NCBI GenBank assembly: GCA_963921795.1 | Contig: OY997651.1 | Location: 54,696,018 to 54,760,017 of the forward strand | Length of the DNA: 64,000 nucleotides | Source of the DNA: Nannobrachium achirus | Taxonomy: Eukaryota > Chordata > Actinopteri > Myctophiformes > Myctophidae | Direction: 5' to 3' | Shown: positions 21,501 through 31,000 of the stretch, piece by piece | Position numbering within the stretch: position 1 is the stretch's first letter | How the letters are laid out: the number at the start of each line of letters is the position of its first letter | Program-made: the position numbers and the translations under genes | Notes under the pieces: model-generated | Told to the model about the DNA's origin: nothing | Databases searched by the model: none | The model's input: only the letters and a program-made list of their open reading frames with translations

Positions 21501-22035
21501 GAGTGGAATCCGCGTTCTGCCGATGCATTTCAATGAGAGTGAAGCGGTTTCATGCCAGCAGAGGATTTCCGCAAAAAACGCTCCCTTATCATTGAAATGC
21601 ATTGGCGGAACGCGGATTCCACTCTCATAGGTATTTTGGTGTGAGGGCACCCTTACAAGTAAAAGTCTGGAATTCAATATGTACTTGAGTAAAAGTATGA
21701 AAGTATTGGCATCAAGATGTACTTAAAGTACCAAAAGTAAAAGTACAAAATGTTTGAAAATAGCAGATCTACAAGCTCACAATACGTGGATTAATGTATG
21801 TTTTATAATATAATGATTAATATCTGTAAAGTAACGTTTTCAAATAATTCTAGTGGAGTAAAAGTACAATATTTGGATCCGAGATGTAGTGGAGCAGAAG
21901 TAAAAGTACTGGAAATTGTTCATACTCAGATAATTCAAAATTCTACTTAACTACATTACTTAAGTAAATGTATTTAGTTACTTTACACCACTGTGCATTG
22001 GTTGATTTTGTGAATGAAGAAATGCATGGAAAATG

Positions 22036-22080
<45 letters not shown>

Positions 22081-25000
22081 TAATGTATGGAATGAATGAA
22101 TGAATGACTGAATGAATGAGTCAAAATGTTATAACAAACAGTGGGCCCTATTATGATCCAGGTCTTATGCCTTAACTTCTTTACCTTTTTTTCACTATTT
22201 TGAAAAATATTTTTAAATACTTCAAATGCTGATCTACATCTGCACATTGTGAACTTGCAGATCAGCTATTTGAAATATTTAAAAAACAAAAACAAAATAG
22301 TAAAAAAAGGCAAAGAAGTTAAGGCATAAGGCATAAGATCTGGATCATAATAGGGCCCTTTGGGCCTAATGTCACCATCAATCAGGGATGATGTTATGAG
22401 GAATGAACAGATCAATTATTGAATTAATTTCCCTCAAATAATTGGTATAACAAATACAGTGGGATGTAATGAGTGCATGTAATGAGTGAAAAAATGAATG
22501 AATGAATGAAAGGTTGACATCATCAATCATCTCATATTGTGAGTACAACAATGACACATATAACATAACACATTTGATAAATAAATGTTTTGAAATTAAG
22601 TCATACTTGCATATTTTTGCATCCTCTTCAACTCTGCCATAAAAAAAAGAATATGTAATCCCTCAGAAACAGAAACCATGAATAAAACATTAAGCATTAA
22701 CATTTTAACATCCAGGTAGATCTACAACTGACCACTTTAGTCACACAATGGTGGTGCACACTGCACACCATAAATAGCCGATCTACAAGCTCACAATGTG
22801 ATGCGATGCGTTGTAAGCTGGTTGATATTGCTTGCTATTTTCGCTATTCTCAAAATGTGTTGGCATTTTTTAGACATATTTATAACATGTTTTATGCAGA
22901 CAAATATTACGAAGAAAATAGAGCAGTACATCCGCAGAGCTTCCCAGCAAATACCAGTAATGTCGCCGGAATGAACGTCGCCGGGAAACGGGGGGTGCGT
23001 TCGGAAATGCGCACCGGGTGGGGCAGCGGTGCGCTTTTTCAGTCTGAGCTTTTCAGAAGGTAAACCTTCTGAAAAGCAGCAGTTGCCCTCTATGGTCACG
23101 GTATCACATGTTAATGCAAGCAACAAACATGTACAGTAGGACACACAATCACAGTATGCCTTCTTCAGTATCAACATGAATTAATATTCATTTTATAATT
23201 TACCCCAGAATTAAATTCAGAGTTCAGAATGAAAAAGTGCACCGAACACACCCCCCGTTTCCCAGTGACCTTCGTTCCGGCGACATTACCGATTACCTTC
23301 CCAGCAAGCACGGTCAGGACCTGGACCAGTCAGTGACGTCTCGATTGGGGCCAGATCAAGTCAAACCATGTCTGATCTAGTCAGATCTGGCCTAGAATAT
23401 CACCTGATTTCCGATCGAGGCCAGATAAATTATTATAACTGGTCAGATATGTCCCAGAATATAACCTTGCATGCTCATATTTCAACCCACATTACAAACA
23501 ATAACAATAATCCTATAGTCCATATGAGGTCCTGGTAATGACGTCAAGATCATCCCCATATGGGCTGTGATCTGGCCTGGTTCTGAACGTCACCGGAGTC
23601 ACCGGAGGATGATAATGTCATCATGACGTCATTTGGCTTGCAGGGTTTGTATTGTTTTGTCTACCTCTGTAAGTTAGGAGCTATATCCATGGGTGCTTCT
23701 GTTTTTTGGGGGGACGGTACATGTTCCCCTATCCTCAGAGGCATCGGGCATGTCACCGTTACAATGTTGCCAGCTACATAGTTGCTGCCTTATAGACATC
23801 ATTTAAATCGCTGAAATAAGGAACCTTAATGTGGCTACCTTATGCAACAGAGGTAAGTGCTCCATCGAGTGGCTGGAAGTTGTCTGTAGCACCTTTAATG
23901 TGGCTAAAGCAGTGGTTTTCAACCAGTGGTCCCCGAGGAGCAGTGTTGGGAAAGTTAAAGTTACATGTAACTGAGTTACGTAACTAAGTTACATTTTGCT
24001 GTAACTTGCTGGTAACTGAGTTACATTCATATTTCTGTAACTCATCAAGTAACTAAGATACTTTTTGGGTCATTTTTTGCTGAAGTTACAAGTTACACGA
24101 AGTTACAAGTGAAGTTATCTATACATACATTTTAGAACTGCAGCCAGCGGTATTTATTTGTTTGTCAGACACGACCAAATGCAGCACTCCAATTGGCTAG
24201 GACTGATCACGTGGCACACAGAGTTCTTAACCGGAAGTGCGTCCGGCGGTCAAATATGTCCGACCGGAAACGTGCTGCGGCACAATAGTTCCGCCACAAT
24301 AGTTCCCCCCCCAAAAACATTTTTTTTTTAATTTATTTATTTTTTTTACTTTTTTTTTCAAAAAACATTTTTTGTTTTTTGAAAAAAAAAAAGATTTTTA
24401 GTAAAGAAGCGGGCGTGGACTCTAGATGTGAGCGGCCCGAAGGGCCGTGAACCTCTAGTAATTTTACATTTAAGTTTTGTTAAGTGTCCTCAACAGATCA
24501 TAATTATTTTTGTTTTACATTATTTTAGGAACACAGATGATTACTAAAGAAAATATCACCCCTTTTGAAATAAAATATAAAACTCAGTTGAGAGGCATAT
24601 TTCTGCTGGCATGTGACTTTTTTTGTAGGATATTATATTTTGTTTCATGTACACCAAATGTACATTCTCAATTACTCAAGTTACTCAAGTTACTTTTTAC
24701 TTGAAACTTTATAAGTTACATTTCTCCAGGGGTAGGCCTATAACTTTAACTTGATCAAGTTACTGCCATGGTGAGTTACTTGTAACTGTACAAGTTACGC
24801 TTTCAAAGTAACTTCCCCAACACTGCTGAGGAGGTTCCAGGTGGTCCAGATCTCTTGCAAGTGTAACATTTTACGCTCTCAAGAGTTACATTATTGTTAA
24901 ACATTGTTAAACAATTAGAAAAAGTAGAATTGTCATTTCGATCAATGTTTGTCTGTCATCTCTCCTATGGTACCAACATCAATACAGCATAGAGGAATTG

Positions 25001-27966
25001 CGGGCAAAACCAACGACAACAAAATATTCTATTCTAAGCCTTGGGTCTGAGAGGCTAAATCTCATCAAAATCGTGTTCCGCTGCTCAAATGCAGAATAAT
25101 TAATGGACCTTGATGTGAAAAGAGTTGAAAACCACTGTGCTAAAGTCATGCGCTACCCTTTGAGCTGCACACAGGACCACATGACCATCCTCACCTTGGT
25201 CCTTCAGCCGCTCCAGCTCGTTCCTCAGTGTGTCGTCCATCTTGGAGACCGCTCTCCTCACAGTTCCCACGCACAGGTCAGAGCTGACACCAGTCTCAGC
25301 CCATTCTCTGGAGGGAGGAAGTGAGCTGAGAGACGGGAACCTCTGTAACCGAGCATAAAAGAGTGAATAGGCTATAAAGCATGCATTAACAAGGTATCAA
25401 GTGGTGTAAAGTACATTTACTTAAAGGAGTAATTCATCCCCAAAATAACTTTTTTTCTATTGATTACTTAACCAATGGAGACTTGAGTTCAATAATATTT
25501 ATTTTTTTATTTGTCGCATTCCCAAGGCAAAACAATGATTTTAATAAATTTACCTCCATTGATTCCGGATGGGGACCCGAATGGATTTGGGTCCCCATCC
25601 AGAATCAATACATTTATTGTAATAACATTTTAGTCTTAGGAATGCGACAAATAAATACAAATATTATTGAACTCAAGTCTCCATGGCATGAGTAATCAAT
25701 AGGAAAAAAAATCATTTTTTCCTTTTTTTCCCTGTTGATTACTCACACCATGGAGACTTGACAATAATTTTATTAAAATAAAATTTCCCCGATTGATTCC
25801 AGATGGAGACCCAAATGCCTTTGGGTCCCCATCCATGGGGGGTAAATTTACTATATCGCCGATCTACAAACTCACAACATGTCGCACTGCGAGACGGCGT
25901 GAACTTGCTGACCGGCTATTTTCGGAGAGTGACACCAGCACAGAACCAAGCATAAAATGACTTGTCTTTTTAGTTCTACTGGATCTCCTCTCCACTAGTC
26001 ACTCTCTAACATTTTAGTCTAGTTTTTATTTGTTGACGAAATTGGCAGTATATTTAGTCTACTGTATTTAGTTTTAGTCATCATAGCTTCATTTTTATTT
26101 TGTTTTTGTCAGTGAAAAATGCAGTCGACGAACATTTTGCGTCATAGTTTTAGCTGGCAGAATCAACATATCCTGACAGCAACATTGGGGACTTGAAGCT
26201 CTGACGATTGTCAGGATGGCAACGCCAGGCGGAGTACGGCTGCTATGACGCAATCGCCGTAGCAGTCAAAATCGTTAAGCAAACAGCCGTCGGCGACGGG
26301 TTCCCACCCCTTTTACTGAACTCTTTGGTTCCCATGGCGACGCGTCTATGCAGAAGACACTGTAGCCACTACGTGGAAAGGGAGCTTGTGCCGTTGTAGG
26401 GACGGCTGCGACGGCGAGATTGATGGAGTATTTTATTAGACAAAAATGGAGAACAGTACAAGTATAGTCAACACAATTGAAATGTAGTACAGTCCAAGTA
26501 CAGTTAAACACCCTGCCTAAAAGGAACATCCCAAATAAGACCTTTTACAGTCTTTTTTTACGTTGGAAGCCCTCTGTATTTAATTCATGGACATAATAAA
26601 TAGCACGCAAAGAAAACATTAAATAATATCGCAGTTATAAAAACACTTTATGTGCAGGATAGGGGAAACAAGGGGTGGGGCTCACTTCTCGCCTGTATGG
26701 GAGAAGTGATAACTACCTCCGTCTCTGGCCTCCTGAAAGGTGAATTTTCAGGGCAGTTTTGAATGATGGCAGCGAGCTTCATGTTTTCAGGGAGGTAGTC
26801 AAGGTTTATCTATCGAGCGCTGATCATTTCCGGGTTGCCGTATAGCCATCTGCCGTAACCGTCGGAGCTTAAACGATTCAGAAACGGTACACATTATTGT
26901 GTATCATTATTTTATGCTTTAACTATTGAAAAATAGCAGATATACAAGCTCACAGCGCGGCACCAAGTGCCGCGCTGCGAGCTTGTAGATCTGCTATTTT
27001 TGAAAAATCATGAAAATTTGAATTTTGACCTGATTCTATAAGTGTCTTTTGAAACCTTCGAAGGTTTTTTGGAAAAACCCTATGTTTCTATGTCAGCAAT
27101 CTGGCCAGCCATCGTCAAAGAAAAGATCCTTTTCACTTAACTGGAGCTCAGTTAGTCTGTTCTCGAGAGACTAACTATGTCAGTGGTTCTCAAACCTTTT
27201 CACGTGAAGGACCCCCAAAATGATATTTATTTGGCCACGGACCCCCATCTCAAAACATTTAGTTCCAGGGACCACCCAGGAGTAAAATTTTAGTTGCAAA
27301 CGTTCGCTTTAAAAATACATAGGCCTACGTTCAAAGATTTGCACACATTTTCACAACTTTTTCAAAAATAGCAGATCTACAAGCTCGCAGCGCGGCACTC
27401 GGTGCCGCGCTGTGAGCTTGTATATCTGCTATTTTTCAATAGCTAAAGCATTCAATAATTCTATAGGCCTAAATGGGTTCGCTAATTTCTTTCCCATGTA
27501 CCTGCAGCAGGTGGAGGTGGTCCTCCGTGTGCTGCAGCAGCTCCAGCTCTCCGCTCCTCCTCTGGAGCTCAGAGATCTCCTCCTCCAGCTCCACGAGGAG
27601 GCCCTCGGCCCTCCTCTCAGCCTCCCTCTGCTTCTCCTCCATCTCCTCGTTGGCCTGCGCCTGGCTGCTCTCCACGGCGCTCGTCAGAGTCGCAAAGACG
27701 CGGTCGCTGTCCACCTTCTCTGCCTTTGCGCTCGCCTTAAGTCGGGAACGGAATCGTTGTTATTCTCAAAAATGTCACTGTATTATAACATTATCATCCC
27801 CAATAAATCTAGTAAAGTTATTTTTATCCATGAAATAAATATTGAAATTATTTGTGTTATTTTGATGTAAAACAATAAGAAAATCTGGTGATTTTGTGCT
27901 ACTGTATCATACTTTTAAATGGTAAATGGTGCATATATATGTGCGTGTGCGTGCGTGCGTGCATGC

Positions 27967-28014
<48 letters not shown>

Positions 28015-31000
28015 TAACCACTGAAACTAGTCTAAGAATTAGAGAACTGTACTTCGACTAAGGCTGGGAAATATATCGAAAAATTATCGATATTGAGGTA
28101 TCAACATACGAGGTATACATGCTTGCACACTATGCATGCACTTAGCACATGCAAAAAAGCTGTCCATCTGTAACCAGGTGTGATTATTTCAATAAAATCA
28201 TTGTTGGAAAATGGAAATAAGGCATTTCATTTCTTTATTCTATGTGCAGTGTGCATGCATGGCTAAGCTATTCATTATCTGGGTTAGGCAGGCAGTGGAC
28301 CTAAAGCACTAATATTGTGAGTAACATTATTAATATTGAAGGCTTTCCTAATATCGCCCAGCCTTAACTTCAACCTCTTTTTTCTGCTTTCCGTGTACAC
28401 CAAATCTCAGCCAGAAGAAGGCGATCTAGGAGCTCACATTTATACAAGTGTAACAGTGGGAGAGGTTCAGACCAGAACTCACTCTGCTCTGCTCCAAACA
28501 TTGTTTAATCTCCTCTGCTTTCTTCAGTCGGTCCTGGATCAGCTGCTCAAACTCGGCTTCCTTCTCCTTCATCTGAACCTGAACCACACACATTGCTCTC
28601 AGTTTTATTAAATTGTTACTGTCGGACAGAAACCTCTTATCTCCAGGTTTCAAATGTGTAGATTTTTTCGCAAAGCAAAGCCCTGCTTCATCATACAACG
28701 CCGTCACACAACAGTATAGTGAAAACAGCAGATCTACAAGCACACAACGTGCGAGGCGTTGTGTGCTTGTAGATCGGCTGTTTTCACTAGTTTAACTAAT
28801 TTTTTAAAATGGTAAATACAAAACCAACGGTTTTGGACATACAAGGTTTTCACCCGACAGCGACGATATCCATAGATATGATGGATCTCATGTATGCTCA
28901 TGTGCTGGTGTGGCGACCACCCAGAAGCAACATCTTAGTTACAAATGTTCGCTTAAAAACCTTTAGACTTTTCCAAAATAGCACATCTACAAGCTCGCAG
29001 CCACGCTTGTGAGCTATAGTAGATCTGCTATTTTTCAATAGCTGAAGTATTAAATAATTAAGGCCCAAACATGGAGCGATCCACAGTGATCTCCGTACCT
29101 TTATCTCCCCGCTCTCCTCCTCTATGGTGACGGCGCGATGGCTCTTGTGCTCCGTCTCCGTGCAGAAGCGACACACGCACGTCCCGTCGTCCCTGCAGAA
29201 CATCTCCAGCAGCCTGGAGGCAGGGGTGGGAGATATGGAAGATATCACAATATTCTTCCAAGCGGTATCGTGATACACTGTCTTATCACGATGTTGCTTT
29301 TTATGGTTATTTTTCAAGTTACCTAACAGTACAACCACCTACATGGTAACAAAACCTAAAAGAAGAAGGGCCATTTAGACCAGCGGCCCTCAAAGTGGGG
29401 TCCAGGGACTCTCTGGGTTACTATTGGGAGGTCTAAATTGACCCTTACAAGTATGATTATTAAACCACTAAATACAAATTAAACCAAATGGACCATTACG
29501 GGTCACCACCACAAGTATGTAACTCTGACAGTATACAAATGAAACCAAATGGACCCTTACGGGTCCATTTGGTTTCATTTGTATAATGTCAGAGTTAAGG
29601 GGAGACCGTGCCATTTTAAAGTTTGGAAACTACTGATTTAGACCAAAATGTAGGTTTGAATGCATTCTGCAATGAATCTCTTTAACAATTCAACAGGATT
29701 TGTTTATATAATTAAGGCTCCCTCATTGTATCACAATATAAACCAGGGTTCCCCAATAGGCCGCGGGGGGCTACTGTCTGGCCCACACCAACCCCAGTAA
29801 TAATGGTGTTATAAGAGCAGCAACAACACTAGTATACTGTCGTTGTCGGGTGGAAATCTCGTATCTCCAAATGTGTACGTTCTTTCGCAAATCATACAAG
29901 GCCGTCGCACAAAAGTAGTGAAAACAGCAGATCTACAAGCACCCAACGCTTCGCGCCGCGAGGTGTTGTGTGCTTGTAGATCGGCTGTTTTCACTAGTTT
30001 AAATCATTTTTAAAATGATAAATTCAAAAGGAACGGTTTTGGACAGAGATTTTCACCCGACAACGACGAAAACTGACGCTGGAGTAGCGGGAACGCCAGC
30101 GTCGCCCCCTGCAATGTTGTGGCCCTCGGCTTGGCACCCTAGACATAATTCGGCCCTTGGGAAAAACTAATTGGGGAACCCTGCTATATAAGATATCTCT
30201 GAAAAGGCATATCGTGGAGACATTGTATCGTCGCAACAATATTCATCACCATATCGCCCACCCCTACCTGGAGTGCTTGGTGCAGATCCTGTCCTCCAGG
30301 TTGTCCACGGGGTCGATCAGCTTGTGGCGAGCCAGCGCCGCCACGTGCCGGTGAGGCTCCAGGTGGTCGTGGCAGTACGACGTCAGACACACCAGACACG
30401 ACTTCAGGGCCCGGAGCTGCGCCACGGTCCCCGCCAGGCAGACGTCGCACGCCACCTCGCCCGGCACTAGGGCTGTCACGATTATGACATTTTACACAAT
30501 GATTATTTGACTCTCAAATAGTTGCGATTAACGATTTCATTGTGTTTTGGTTGTTGACAATTACATTTATGTTTGGCTCGTAGGCTTTGAAGTTGCACAT
30601 GCATAGAAGATATGACACATAACCTAATACAAAGAAATGACTGACATATTTGACAACTTTATACTTAACAAAGAACATTGATAGTGGAAATAGCCAATCT
30701 ACAAGCTCACGTAGCATCACAACATGTTGTGTGCTATTTCCAAAATTTTTCCACTATTTATGACGATTATGACAAAACAGGGGCGTTTTTATAGGTGGGC
30801 CTGGGTGGCACCCATCAATTTTGGCCAAAGAAAAAAAAAATATATATATATTATACAGTATGTTTTTTTTCTCTTTCATTAAATAAAATGTTTTTTTTTT
30901 GTTGTTGTTGTTGTGTTTTTTGTGTGATCATCGTCTTGCTTAATATGAATAAATGAACAGTACTTTACAACTGTCGCTCCGATGATGCATGTTTTACACT

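Larger units (their letters stand above)
29221..30266. mobile_element. hAT-type element forming TRIM intron 2
   Basis: The ends are CAGGGGTGGGAGATATGG and CATATCGCCCACCCCTA, an inverted pair of the common fish 'TAGGGGTGGGCGATAT' hAT type. The flanks CCTGGAGG (29213-29220) and CCTGGAGT (30267-30274) match at 7 of 8. On the coding (minus) strand the intron begins with the last G of one duplication copy plus T of the element (GTAGGGG) and ends with the AG inside the other copy (CCTCCAG), so splicing removes the element and exactly one duplication copy. Two further hAT elements lie inside it. Confidence 0.9.
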
